Assembly: GCA_049325475.1 (NCBI GenBank)
Contig: JBMOLN010000004.1
Location: 124,001-188,000 of the forward strand
DNA from: MWCR01 sp049325475
GTDB lineage: Bacteria > Patescibacteriota > Patescibacteriia > 2-12-FULL-60-25
Direction of reading: 5' to 3'
DNA length: 64,000 nucleotides
The notes below the pieces were generated by a model. It saw nothing but the letters and a program-made list of their open reading frames with translations, was not told the origin of the DNA and ran no database searches. The position numbers were made by a program, and so were the translations under genes. Below, in pieces: positions 7,551 to 15,228 of the stretch; position 1 is the first letter of the stretch, and each line of letters opens with the position of its first letter.

Positions 7551-7745
7551 AGTTATAACTCTCCCAGCAATCCCCTCTCTTAATCTAAGCGAGGGGGGGC
7601 ATGTCTCCCTCTTGATTTAAGAGGGAGATTTAGAGGGAGTTATTGCCTTTGCTCAACATGGCAAAAAAGAACTTTTATACTTAAGTTTTTAGCTAAAAAC
7701 TGATACGAATTGTTGTAATTTTTTTACGAAAATTGGCTCAACCTA

Positions 7746-7774
7746 TTGACAAAACCCGATTTTTGTGCTTGAAT
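7746..7774 (+). promoter_or_regulatory. Extended -10 promoter of the receiver-domain gene
   Basis: TTGACA (7746-7751), 17-bp spacer ending in TGC, then TTGAAT (7769-7774); an overlapping TATAAT at 7774-7779 has a 22-bp spacer. The first 20 bases resemble the promoters at 44273 and 2948. Confidence 0.6.
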
Positions 7775-7834
7775 ATAATAATACCTATTAAGGTAGACCA
7801 AGATCTTTAGGCAAATCATAGAAAGGAAACGATC

Positions 7835-9253
7835 ATGAAGATCAAAAAGAACGGACTGACTTTGAGTATGCGAGCGGACGGCAGTTATGTGTGCGACGAT
7901 CTGTCCGGTGTGCCCAAGGTTTTCGTTGAGTTGTACGATGAGGAAGCGGTTGGTGCTGCAATCCGCGACAATCTACTTGTTCTGCGCAAAAGCGCCAAGT
8001 TGCAGAAAAAGCAGGATGATCCGGACTGCATGACCGACGCAGACCGCAAGGTAGAAGGCCTGGCAATTCTGAACAAGGTCATCCTAGAGCTGGAACGCCA
8101 AATCGATAGCGCCGGTTTGGATCTGTTTGCAAAGTTCATGTTCTGTATGAACGATTGGTGGTACTGGCATCCCGTGATCCAGACCCGCATCAGCATAGAT
8201 TCCAGTGCCATGTGGCAGGATGCGGCCGAACGTCTGACCAAGATGCTTGTCCCCTGTCTGCCCAAGCCCGTGCAACATGTTGTCCGCAACATGAAACTCC
8301 AGACCGTGGTCCTCAATGGCCAGCACTTTGCCATGCTATTTGACCAGGATCACAATGGAACCCGGCGGATCGTGACCGACACCCAGCTCTTTGAGCTCAA
8401 GGGTGTGCATGGATATGTATACCTGGACATCACGACTGATGGTATGCCGGTTGCACGTTCCAAGTGCGGCCGGGGCGGTGAGCGGGCATTCTTTGACGGA
8501 GTGCGGCTCATGGCTCACGACTGGTTCGAAACCTGCGCGCCCAAGACGGTCATCGTTGACGGCGGGTACAAGGTCAATTCCACCCGTTGCACCATTGTGA
8601 ACGGAATGCTCTTTGACCTTGTCGACGAGGATGATGTTGTGGCTCACACCCACGGCTGCTGGGGGCCTTTCGGCGCTGACTGGTCGGCCGAGGAAAAGGC
8701 CAACTCCACGGCCATGGCCGAGGCATCAGGCAAGCTGATAACTGTGCGCGGCGATGAGGTTACCTTGGGCAACAAGGCCCTCAAACCGCACGGCGTGTTT
8801 GCGCCTTCGGCAATCAGCTTGCTGGATTCGGGCTTCAGTTTGTACGACTGGTCCGAGTTCCACGAGATCGATTCCATCCGCTATGAGCATGTGCTGGTAG
8901 TTGATGACAATCCCACCTGGATTGCCGCGGTGACCGAAGAGTTCGGCGATGAAATTGCCAAGCTCGAGGTCTGCCTCACCGAATCCGGCCAAGAAGCTCT
9001 CCGGCGTATTCTGGAAGCGAATCCGGATGCAGTGCTCCTGGATATGCACCTCACGCCCGAAGAGCGATTCGACGGGCTGTGGATCGCCAATCAACTGGCA
9101 GATGCGGAGTTCCGAGGCCAGGTGCTGATCTGCAGCAGCTATGCCGACGAAGCTCTGCAGGCAATGTGCAAGCTGATCCGCATCAAGACGCTGGCCCCGG
9201 GCAAGGACCCGGCCAAAGTCCGGCTGGCGCTCTGCGGCAAGCTCAAAGCGTAA
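7835..9253 (+). CDS. Large protein of unknown N-terminal domain with C-terminal response-regulator receiver domain
   Basis: 472 residues. Residues 352-472 are a CheY-like receiver: acidic pair D357-D358, phospho-acceptor D403 in VLLDMHL, S434/S435 after strand 4, and a lysine (K451 or K457) in the last loop. The first 340 residues match nothing I recognise; they are Trp/His/Cys-containing, soluble and end in FHEIDSIRYE. Having the receiver at the C-terminus suggests phosphorylation controls an N-terminal activity. Start: AAAGGA 7 nt before ATG. Codon use is markedly GC-rich compared with neighbours, suggesting transfer or high expression. No histidine kinase is adjacent. Confidence 0.75.
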   Translation: MKIKKNGLTLSMRADGSYVCDDLSGVPKVFVELYDEEAVGAAIRDNLLVLRKSAKLQKKQDDPDCMTDADRKVEGLAILNKVILELERQIDSAGLDLFAKFMFCMNDWWYWHPVIQTRISIDSSAMWQDAAERLTKMLVPCLPKPVQHVVRNMKLQTVVLNGQHFAMLFDQDHNGTRRIVTDTQLFELKGVHGYVYLDITTDGMPVARSKCGRGGERAFFDGVRLMAHDWFETCAPKTVIVDGGYKVNSTRCTIVNGMLFDLVDEDDVVAHTHGCWGPFGADWSAEEKANSTAMAEASGKLITVRGDEVTLGNKALKPHGVFAPSAISLLDSGFSLYDWSEFHEIDSIRYEHVLVVDDNPTWIAAVTEEFGDEIAKLEVCLTESGQEALRRILEANPDAVLLDMHLTPEERFDGLWIANQLADAEFRGQVLICSSYADEALQAMCKLIRIKTLAPGKDPAKVRLALCGKLKA

Positions 9254-9257
9254 ACTC

Positions 9258-9287
9258 AACCCTCTTACCTAGTGTGGAGGGTTTTTC
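9258..9287 (+). terminator. Intrinsic terminator of the receiver-domain gene
   Basis: AACCCTC (9258-9264) pairs with GAGGGTT (9277-9283), followed by a T-run. Confidence 0.8.
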
Positions 9288-9310
9288 ATTTTCGTAGAAA
9301 ATGACCCTGT

Positions 9311-9408
9311 CAAAAACCCTGAGCACAATCGAAGGGAGCATAGTCGAAGGGTTAAGTTATAACTCGCTATTCCCCCTTTGATTCCCCCTTTCATAAAGGG
9401 GGTTTTTG
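9311..9408. repeat. CCCTGAGC/CGAAGGG inverted repeat and CCCCCTTT hairpin
   Basis: 9317-9352 holds ACCCTGAGC...CGAAGGG with a partial duplicate; a relative is at 23409-23428. CCCCCTTT-cat-AAAGGGGG (9384-9402) followed by TTTTT is a second terminator-like hairpin. Confidence 0.55.
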
Positions 9409-9530
9409 GTATCTAAAACAACTTAGACAGCCTCAGTAAAATCCCATACCGAGCACCGGAGGCGACTTAATGAGCGAATGGTAAAAGCGAAGGCGTTGTT
9501 CGTCTATATAAGCTTTATAAATAAAACTTC

Positions 9531-9690
9531 GATTTGAAGCTCCAAGGGGTCTGGGGGATGCGCTAACCGTCGTCAATAAAAGAGAAAACGCCACCCATGA
9601 AATGAGAGGGCATCGCAGACCCCAGCGGTTTTGCCTACTTTTGCCGCCAAAAGTAGGGCACGCCGCAGGCGGATAGCAAGCAAATACCCT
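9531..9690 (-). repeat. Dispersed repeat element, copy B
   Basis: Reverse-complement counterpart of copy A (2511-2663), with the covarying hairpin CTACTTTTG-GCGG-CAAAAGTAG. It lies right after murG. A 108-codon open frame across it is not preserved in copy A and was not called. Between 9409 and 9530 nothing else is recognised. Confidence 0.7.
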
Positions 9691-9713
9691 GACGAAAAGG
9701 GGGGGGTTATTGG

Positions 9714-10796
9714 TTATTCCAAATCCTCGGGTAAATATCTTTCGATGATTTGCGCCCATTCGCGGCCGTCGTCGGTTGTGACGGTGCGGTGGAGTTCGTA
9801 GCCGAGTTTTTTGCGCTTGTCCGGATCTTTGAGGAGACGCAAAACTTCTTTGTATAAATCATCAAAAAGATTTTCCGATTCTTTGACTTCAATGGTGGCA
9901 ATAGGAAGATGCCGGGTATTTTTTTCTTGATGAGTCTTGGGAATGGGCACCAGGATGGTTGCTTTGCTTAAAGTGGCCAAGTCCGTGATACCGCCCATGC
10001 CCGCGCGCGAGATGACGATGTCGGCCGCGCTGTAGGCCTGCAAAAGCTCATCGCGATCGAGGAATTCAAAGCGTTTATAGCCTGTCTGTTCGGGAGGATT
10101 GGTGCTGCGGCCGCGGCCGGTAATGTGCAAGACCTGGACTTTTTCCAGCCACTTGGCAATGTTTTTCTCGGTTGTGTGATTTAAAGCGCGCGAACCGGTT
10201 CCCCCGCCGATGACAAGCAAGACCGGCCGGTCGGGATCAAATCCAAAATATTGTTTGGCTTTTTTGGGCTCCGGAGCTTCGAGTGAAGCAAAACGGTTGG
10301 GCGTGGCAATTTGTTTTTCGTTTTTACAGCCGGCGAATTTTTTAACATGATACGTAAAAGTCGTGGTAATGAATTTGCATTCTTTTGCGACTGCAAGGTT
10401 GGACCAGCCGGGCTGAAAATCCAATTGATGAATCAAGCAAGGAATTCCACGGCGCGAGGCCGCGCGGATTAGCGGGACTTGGGTAAAACCGCCGGCTCCG
10501 ATTACCATGTTAGGCTTGTACTCGTCGAGGATGGCACGGGCTTGTTTGCGCGCCGTAAGATAATCGAACGGCCAAGTAAAAATTTTGATAGAGAAGTAGC
10601 GCGGAATTTTGGCGCTCGGCAAAGTCATAAAAGGAATACCGCGGGCCTCAACCGGTGCGCGTTCCGGCCCTTCCTCGGTTCCAATCCAAATGTATTTGTC
10701 GCGAGGATATATTTTGGAAAGATAATCGTGCAATGCCAAAAGCGGGGCTGTTGGCCCCATGGTTCCCCCGCCCACAAATGCTATTAATCTCGCCAT
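9714..10796 (-). CDS. murG: UDP-GlcNAc:lipid I N-acetylglucosaminyltransferase MurG
   Basis: 360 residues. It has the N-terminal glycine loop VGGGTMGPTAPLLAL (canonical GGTGGHxxP with the HI replaced), GAGGFTQVPLIRAA, and the C-terminal GGGTGSRALN and SRAGMGGITDLATL loops that bind UDP-GlcNAc. It converts lipid I to lipid II on the inner membrane face. The start overlaps the ftsW stop by 13 nt, so it is translationally coupled. The replacement of the conserved histidine in the first loop is unusual. The expected downstream murC is absent; a repeat element and the accessory region follow instead. Confidence 0.88.
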   Translation of the reverse strand: MARLIAFVGGGTMGPTAPLLALHDYLSKIYPRDKYIWIGTEEGPERAPVEARGIPFMTLPSAKIPRYFSIKIFTWPFDYLTARKQARAILDEYKPNMVIGAGGFTQVPLIRAASRRGIPCLIHQLDFQPGWSNLAVAKECKFITTTFTYHVKKFAGCKNEKQIATPNRFASLEAPEPKKAKQYFGFDPDRPVLLVIGGGTGSRALNHTTEKNIAKWLEKVQVLHITGRGRSTNPPEQTGYKRFEFLDRDELLQAYSAADIVISRAGMGGITDLATLSKATILVPIPKTHQEKNTRHLPIATIEVKESENLFDDLYKEVLRLLKDPDKRKKLGYELHRTVTTDDGREWAQIIERYLPEDLE

Positions 10797-11902
10797 AATT
10801 CACTCCCCTTGCTTATTGATGCCACTATACCACAGGCTATGCTTAATGCAACAAAAGCCGAACTTCCGTAGCTGACAAAGGGCAAAGTGACGCCAGTTAT
10901 GGGCACCAGGCCGAGCATGGAAGCGATATTGAGCGCGGACTGAATACCGATCCACGCGCCAATACTGACCGCTAAAAATCTGCCGAAAGGATCGGATGCT
11001 TTTTTGGCAATTTCAAAAATACGGAAAACAACAAAAAATAATAATGCCAGAAAAAATGTTGTGATTACAAAACCCAATTCTTCGGCGACAACAGCAAAAA
11101 TGGAATCACCGGCAACTTCGGGCAGGTATAAATATTTCTGACGCGAATGGCCATATCCCAAACCCCACAATCCGCCCGACCCGATGGCTAAAAAAGCCTG
11201 ATTAATGTGATAGCCGATTCCATGAGGATCAAGTTCGGGATGCAAAAAAGTCAGAACACGCTGGGCGCGGTAAGGCGTGGCCTTGATGAGGATGGCGAAA
11301 AGTGCGGCGCTTGCGGCTCCAATGCCCGCAAAATACACAAGCGGAGCTCCGCTTATAAAGTACGCCGTAAGAGCGGCTCCGGCGATGACCACCATTGAGC
11401 CGGTATTCGGCTGCAGTATCAGCAAAACCATGATGATGGAAAGTGCCGCCAAAAAAGGTATGAATCCTTTTTCAAGATTGTGAGCTTCGCGTTCGTCAAT
11501 GCGCTTTTCAAGCCAAGCCGCAACATAAACCAAAAAAGCGATCTTCACGAATTCGGAAGGCTGAAAAGTAAATAATCCAAAATCAACCCAGCGTCCCGAA
11601 CCGCCGTACTTCATACCAATGCCCGGAACATAGACCAAAAGCAGTAAAACAATCGATAAGATGAGCGCCGAGGGAGCAAATTTTACCAAACGGCGGTAAT
11701 CCAACCTCGCAAAGACAATAAAAAGGACCAGCCCGGGGATTAGTCCATAAATCAACTGATGTTTAAAAAAATACGTGACGTCATTAAAGCGCTGATAACC
11801 CAAAGGACCGCTCGCGGAAAGCAGCATGAACAGACCAAATACAAAAACTATAATCAAAGACCATAAAAAAACGGGATCAACTTTGCCTCGCGAGTGACGC
11901 AT
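10784..11902 (-). CDS. ftsW: FtsW/RodA-family lipid II polymerase/flippase
   Basis: 372 residues from the ATG at 11902, 1 nt after the mraY stop; a TTG at 11914 is less likely. About ten membrane helices; SEDS signatures GGSGRWVDFGLFTFQPSEFVK and the C-terminal ITGVTLPFVSYGSSA are both present. SEDS proteins polymerise lipid II with a class B penicillin-binding protein at the septum (FtsW) or side wall (RodA). The position between mraY and murG argues for FtsW. Confidence 0.9.
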   Translation of the reverse strand: MRHSRGKVDPVFLWSLIIVFVFGLFMLLSASGPLGYQRFNDVTYFFKHQLIYGLIPGLVLFIVFARLDYRRLVKFAPSALILSIVLLLLVYVPGIGMKYGGSGRWVDFGLFTFQPSEFVKIAFLVYVAAWLEKRIDEREAHNLEKGFIPFLAALSIIMVLLILQPNTGSMVVIAGAALTAYFISGAPLVYFAGIGAASAALFAILIKATPYRAQRVLTFLHPELDPHGIGYHINQAFLAIGSGGLWGLGYGHSRQKYLYLPEVAGDSIFAVVAEELGFVITTFFLALLFFVVFRIFEIAKKASDPFGRFLAVSIGAWIGIQSALNIASMLGLVPITGVTLPFVSYGSSAFVALSIACGIVASISKGSELWRD

Positions 11903-11903
11903 A

Positions 11904-12953
11904 CTAACCGTCAATCATGTGGATTAACAGTCCCAGAATAGCAAACATGAAAGAAACAATCCAAAAACGCATTACAACTTTGGGCTCGCCCCAGCCTAAT
12001 GCTTCAAGATGATGGTGCAGAGGCGAACTCTTGAAGACTTTTTTCCCATTGCGTAATTTTTTGGAAATCATCTGGATGATGACGGATAAGGATTCGATGA
12101 CAAACGGGATGCCGATGATTGGTAAAAGCAAAGGCTGATTGGTGAGCATGGCTATGATGCCCAGCGTGGTACCCAAAGCCATGGCACCCGTGTCGCCCAT
12201 AAAAAATACAGCCGGGTTAATGTTGTGCCATAGAAAAGCCAGCAAAGCTCCTATGATGGCGGCGCAAAAAACCGCCAGATCCGCTCTGCCTTGCATAAAG
12301 GCAATTCCGCCATAGGCACCGAATGCGGCCATGAGCGTGCCGCCAACCAAGCCGTCCAAGCCGTCAGTGAGATTGACAGAGTGCTGGGTGGCAACGATAA
12401 CAAAGATGAAAAACGGGATATAAAGCCAGCCCAGCTCCAAATTGCCGTCAAAAGGGATGTGGATGGAGCTCCAGTCCAGCTTTGAGTAAAACCACCAGGC
12501 GCAGACGCCGGCAATGGCAGTAAAAGCCAAAAGACGGTGACGCATGCGCAAGCCTCCGCCCTTGGGGCCGATACGGCGGATGTTTAAGTAGTCGTCGACC
12601 AAGCCGATAGCGGCTGCGGCCAACATGGCGCCAAACGGCAAGAGCGTCTGGCTGCGGGAAATGATATTCCAGCCGGTCAAAGCGCTTTCAGGCATGAGCC
12701 AGCTCAAGAGCCAGACCAAGCCCACGACTATTAATACAGAACCCCAGATAACAATTCCGCCCATGGTGGGGGTTCCGCTTTTAGCGGCATGCATCTTGCT
12801 CATAACGGGCGCTGAATCCGCATCACGGATGCTTTTGCCCATTTTGTATTTTTTGAGGAGTTTGACGACTGTCGGCGTGCTGATAAAAGCAATAAAAAAA
12901 CAACCGAAGGCAAATCCGATCATTCTGCTTACTTCCCATTGGATGGCGGTCAT
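11904..12953 (-). CDS. mraY: Phospho-N-acetylmuramoyl-pentapeptide transferase MraY
   Basis: 349 residues, about ten membrane helices. MraY signatures: SGTPTMGGI near residue 60, the D-D pair LVDDYLN, NLTDGLDGL, FMGDTGAMALG and the HHHLEALGW loop near the C-terminus. It makes lipid I from UDP-MurNAc-pentapeptide and undecaprenyl phosphate. First gene of mraY-ftsW-murG. The spacer upstream is a TAGCTGATAGC syllabic repeat rather than a clear promoter. Confidence 0.95.
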   Translation of the reverse strand: MTAIQWEVSRMIGFAFGCFFIAFISTPTVVKLLKKYKMGKSIRDADSAPVMSKMHAAKSGTPTMGGIVIWGSVLIVVGLVWLLSWLMPESALTGWNIISRSQTLLPFGAMLAAAAIGLVDDYLNIRRIGPKGGGLRMRHRLLAFTAIAGVCAWWFYSKLDWSSIHIPFDGNLELGWLYIPFFIFVIVATQHSVNLTDGLDGLVGGTLMAAFGAYGGIAFMQGRADLAVFCAAIIGALLAFLWHNINPAVFFMGDTGAMALGTTLGIIAMLTNQPLLLPIIGIPFVIESLSVIIQMISKKLRNGKKVFKSSPLHHHLEALGWGEPKVVMRFWIVSFMFAILGLLIHMIDG

Positions 12954-12956
12954 ACA

Positions 12957-13038
12957 TTAGCTTGCAGCTGATAGCTTGTAGCTTTTAGCATGATAGAAAT
13001 GTGCTATCAGCTAACTGCTGTCAGCTATTCGCTATTTT
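12957..13038. repeat. Syllabic TAGCTGATAGC-type repeat
   Basis: Successive variants of TTAGC/GATAGC/TGTAGC, then the inverted form GCTATCAGC/GCTGTCAGC, filling the whole spacer. The same theme is at 13738, 40641, 53025, 54466 and 62946. Confidence 0.75.
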
Positions 13039-13416
13039 TTAGATGTTTATTTTAATTAGATAGTACATTAAGACTGACCAGGTTATGGTGGAGACAAGAG
13101 ATAAGATTATAAGTCCATAGGCCGCGATGTGGTCATTTCTGTAAAAACTTAAGCCCAGTAGTATGGTAGCAGAAATTATCAAAATCGGCACTATGATAAA
13201 TGCCAAGATCCAATACACGGGTTTGACCTGATCTATTCCCAAATAAACGGTATAGTGGGTAACAACCACGCCGGAGGGCATGGTGGCGGAAAATAACTTG
13301 ATACCGCTAATCAGCGATACGCCGATAAGCAGTGTGATAGTGGCGATACTTACCCAGCGCAGCCAAGGGTTATCCCAGGCCATGCGGGTATTAAAACGCC
13401 ATTCATCCAGATTCAT
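13039..13416 (-). CDS. Small membrane protein, three predicted helices
   Basis: About 125 residues from the ATG at 13416, 4 nt after the stop of the NifU-like gene, so probably one operon. Hydrophobic helices at roughly residues 22-42, 66-88 and 96-118, with a Trp-rich amphipathic start (NLDEWRFNTRMAWDNPWLRW). No family recognised. The pairing with an iron-sulfur scaffold domain may be incidental. Confidence 0.6.
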   Translation of the reverse strand: MNLDEWRFNTRMAWDNPWLRWVSIATITLLIGVSLISGIKLFSATMPSGVVVTHYTVYLGIDQVKPVYWILAFIIVPILIISATILLGLSFYRNDHIAAYGLIILSLVSTITWSVLMYYLIKINI

Positions 13417-13420
13417 AACA

Positions 13421-13672
13421 CTACTCGACTGCGATAACTTGTTTAACTTGCGGAAGCTTATCAATCAATTCAGCTTCAATCCCCTGTTTTAACGTTATTC
13501 CAGCCATAGGGCAGCCAACGCAGGCGCCGTGAAGACGGACTCGGACTATGCCGGAATCAGGATCTGCGTCCACCAATTCAACATTTCCGCCATGCATGAT
13601 CAGTGCTTGGCGGACGTCTTCCAAAATCTGCTCAACCTGGCCTTTAAATTGTTCTTTTTTATTTGACATCAT
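13421..13672 (-). CDS. NifU C-terminal-domain-like Fe-S scaffold protein
   Basis: 83 residues. Nfu signature: ILEDVRQALIMHGGNVELVD, then the C-x-x-C motif in GACVGCPMAGITLKQGIE. Stand-alone Nfu domains carry a labile [4Fe-4S] cluster to target proteins through a dimer bridged by the CxxC. No SUF/ISC genes are in the window. Start at ATG 13672 or 13669. Confidence 0.85.
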   Translation of the reverse strand: MMSNKKEQFKGQVEQILEDVRQALIMHGGNVELVDADPDSGIVRVRLHGACVGCPMAGITLKQGIEAELIDKLPQVKQVIAVE

Positions 13673-13737
13673 GATTTATATTAACCCCCGTAATCAAGCT
13701 TGACAAGCCCCGGAAATTGGCTTAATATGCGCATACT

Positions 13738-13812
13738 TAAACAAGCTGATAGTACTTAGCTGATAGCTTATAGCAAGCTGACGGCTAAAGGCTAATAGCA
13801 AAAAGCTAAATT
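13738..13812. repeat. Syllabic TAGCTGATAGC-type repeat upstream of rpmA
   Basis: Tandem variants AGCTGATAG, TTAGCTGATAGC, TTATAGC, GGCTAATAGC run up to the rpmA start at 13815, so the repeat forms the 5' leader. Confidence 0.7.
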
Positions 13813-13814
13813 TT

Positions 13815-14105
13815 ATGGCACATATTAAAGCCGGCGGTTCTACAAAGCTGGGCCGCGATTCACAAGGACAACGTTTGGGCGTCAAAAAATACGCCGGAGA
13901 AACGGTTAAAACCGGAAACATCATAGTCAGACAGCGCGGTTCAAAAATCAAACCGGGTTTGAATGTTAAAATTGGCAAAGATGATACTTTATACGCCATG
14001 ACCAATGGCAAGGTAGAGTTTTCGGAAAAGCATGTAACCAAATTCTCCGGAGGCCGCCGATGGGCAAAAATCGCCAACGTAATTCCACATACAAAAACGA
14101 GCTAA
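13815..14105 (+). CDS. rpmA: 50S ribosomal protein L27
   Basis: 96 residues. MAHIKAGGSTKLGRDSQGQRLGVK is the bL27 N-terminus (usually MAHKKAGGS...GRDS), and the RQRGSKIKPG and FSEKHVTKFSGGRRW segments follow. bL27 reaches the peptidyl-transferase centre. There is no Firmicutes-like N-terminal extension. It stands alone, without rplU next to it, and has its own terminator. Confidence 0.95.
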   Translation: MAHIKAGGSTKLGRDSQGQRLGVKKYAGETVKTGNIIVRQRGSKIKPGLNVKIGKDDTLYAMTNGKVEFSEKHVTKFSGGRRWAKIANVIPHTKTS

Positions 14106-14132
14106 ACAAAAACGAGCGAAAGCTCGTTTTTT
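14106..14132. terminator. Intrinsic terminator after rpmA
   Basis: AACGAGC-GAAA-GCTCGTT followed by TTTT. The same stem-loop recurs at 18188-18213 and a relative at 44564-44595. Confidence 0.9.
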
Positions 14133-14217
14133 AGTACATGGTCATGGGTACATGGTCCTGGCTATAGGACTAAGCCCGAGGCCAGGACTTAGGACGATGG
14201 ACTGAAGATTTGTATGG

Positions 14218-14223
14218 TATAAT
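14218..14223 (+). promoter_or_regulatory. Extended -10 (TGGTATAAT), near-leaderless start
   Basis: TATAAT lies only 9 bp before the ATG at 14233, so the message would be leaderless or nearly so. The -35 is weak. Confidence 0.5.
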
Positions 14224-14232
14224 CTAGGCATT

Positions 14233-15228
14233 ATGGAAATTTATGATTTGATTGCATTGTTTGCATTCATGGTTGCGGGCTTTATTGCCTATTATGTTTA
14301 CAAAACATATTTTAAAAAAGAAGGTGAATCCAAAAAACGCAATGCGGATTTTACGGTTGATTTAACAGCGCGCGCCAAAGCCGGACAAATTGAAAAAATC
14401 ATCGGCATGGACGAGGTGATTGAAAGGATCATCCATGTATTATCACGCAAGCAGAAAAACAATCCCCTGCTGATCGGCGAACCGGGAGTCGGCAAAACGG
14501 CGGCAATTGAGGGTTTGGCATTGCTGATTGCAAAAGGCGATGTGCCAAAGAATCTCAAACAGGTTAATTTATTTTCTTTGCATTTGGGAGATCTGATGGC
14601 GGGCACACAGTACCGCGGCGCACTCGAAGAAAGACTTAAGGAGCTGCTCACAAAGCTTGAGGCTGACAAACGGAACAATATTTTGTTTATCGATGAATTG
14701 CACATGATTGAGCAAGCCCGCGGCGGCGAGGGGGCTTTGGATATCGCGGATATTTTAAAACCCGCACTTTCGCGAGGTGATTTGCAGATCATCGGAGCCA
14801 CAACCTGGGATGAATATCAAAAATACTTAAAGCCCGATGCGGCGATAGACAGAAGATTCCAGCCGGTTTTGGTTGAAGAGCCCAACAAAGATATTACAAA
14901 AAAAATCTTATCAGGAGTTAAGGATGAATATGAGAAATTCCATGGAGTGTGCATTCCTGCGGAGACCGTGGATGTTGCTGTTGAGGAGGCGGTGAAATCC
15001 ATAAAAGACCGGTTTTTACCGGATAAGGCTTTTGATGTAATTGATGAGGCTTGCGCCAAAGTGGCAATTGAGGCATCGCGAGGGCACGGCAAAGCTCTGG
15101 GACTGTTGCATGCTGCCAGCGAAAAGGCCAAAATGGAGTGCGGCGGCAATGAACCGATTGTTACGCCCCAAGATATTAAGGAGGTCGCCAAGCAATGGCA
15201 AGCGCATCAAACCAAACCCAAGGCCTAG
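14233..15228 (+). CDS. Membrane-anchored single-AAA+ ATPase like ClpB/ClpA domain 1
   Basis: 331 residues. A membrane helix at residues 3-25 is followed by a ClpA/B D1-type AAA+ module: Walker A GEPGVGKT near 83-90, the GTQYRGALEERL pore-loop region, Walker B ILFIDELH near 150, sensor IIGATTWDEY and arginine finger DRRFQPV, then the D1 small domain. The N-domain, middle coiled coil and D2 of ClpB (about 850 residues) are absent. It may unfold or remodel membrane proteins. It shares an operon with the next gene, whose start is inside its 3' end. Substrate unknown. Confidence 0.82.
   Translation: MEIYDLIALFAFMVAGFIAYYVYKTYFKKEGESKKRNADFTVDLTARAKAGQIEKIIGMDEVIERIIHVLSRKQKNNPLLIGEPGVGKTAAIEGLALLIAKGDVPKNLKQVNLFSLHLGDLMAGTQYRGALEERLKELLTKLEADKRNNILFIDELHMIEQARGGEGALDIADILKPALSRGDLQIIGATTWDEYQKYLKPDAAIDRRFQPVLVEEPNKDITKKILSGVKDEYEKFHGVCIPAETVDVAVEEAVKSIKDRFLPDKAFDVIDEACAKVAIEASRGHGKALGLLHAASEKAKMECGGNEPIVTPQDIKEVAKQWQAHQTKPKA

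Noticed and set aside
7835..9253. Diversity-generating retroelement or phage gene
   Set aside because: No reverse transcriptase, variable repeat pair or phage structural gene near.
9433..9759. 108-codon open frame on the minus strand
   Set aside because: It covers repeat copy B, runs into murG, and is not kept in copy A.
12957..13038. CRISPR array
   Set aside because: Units are degenerate, 8-13 bp, with no constant repeat and no unique spacers of fixed length; no cas genes.
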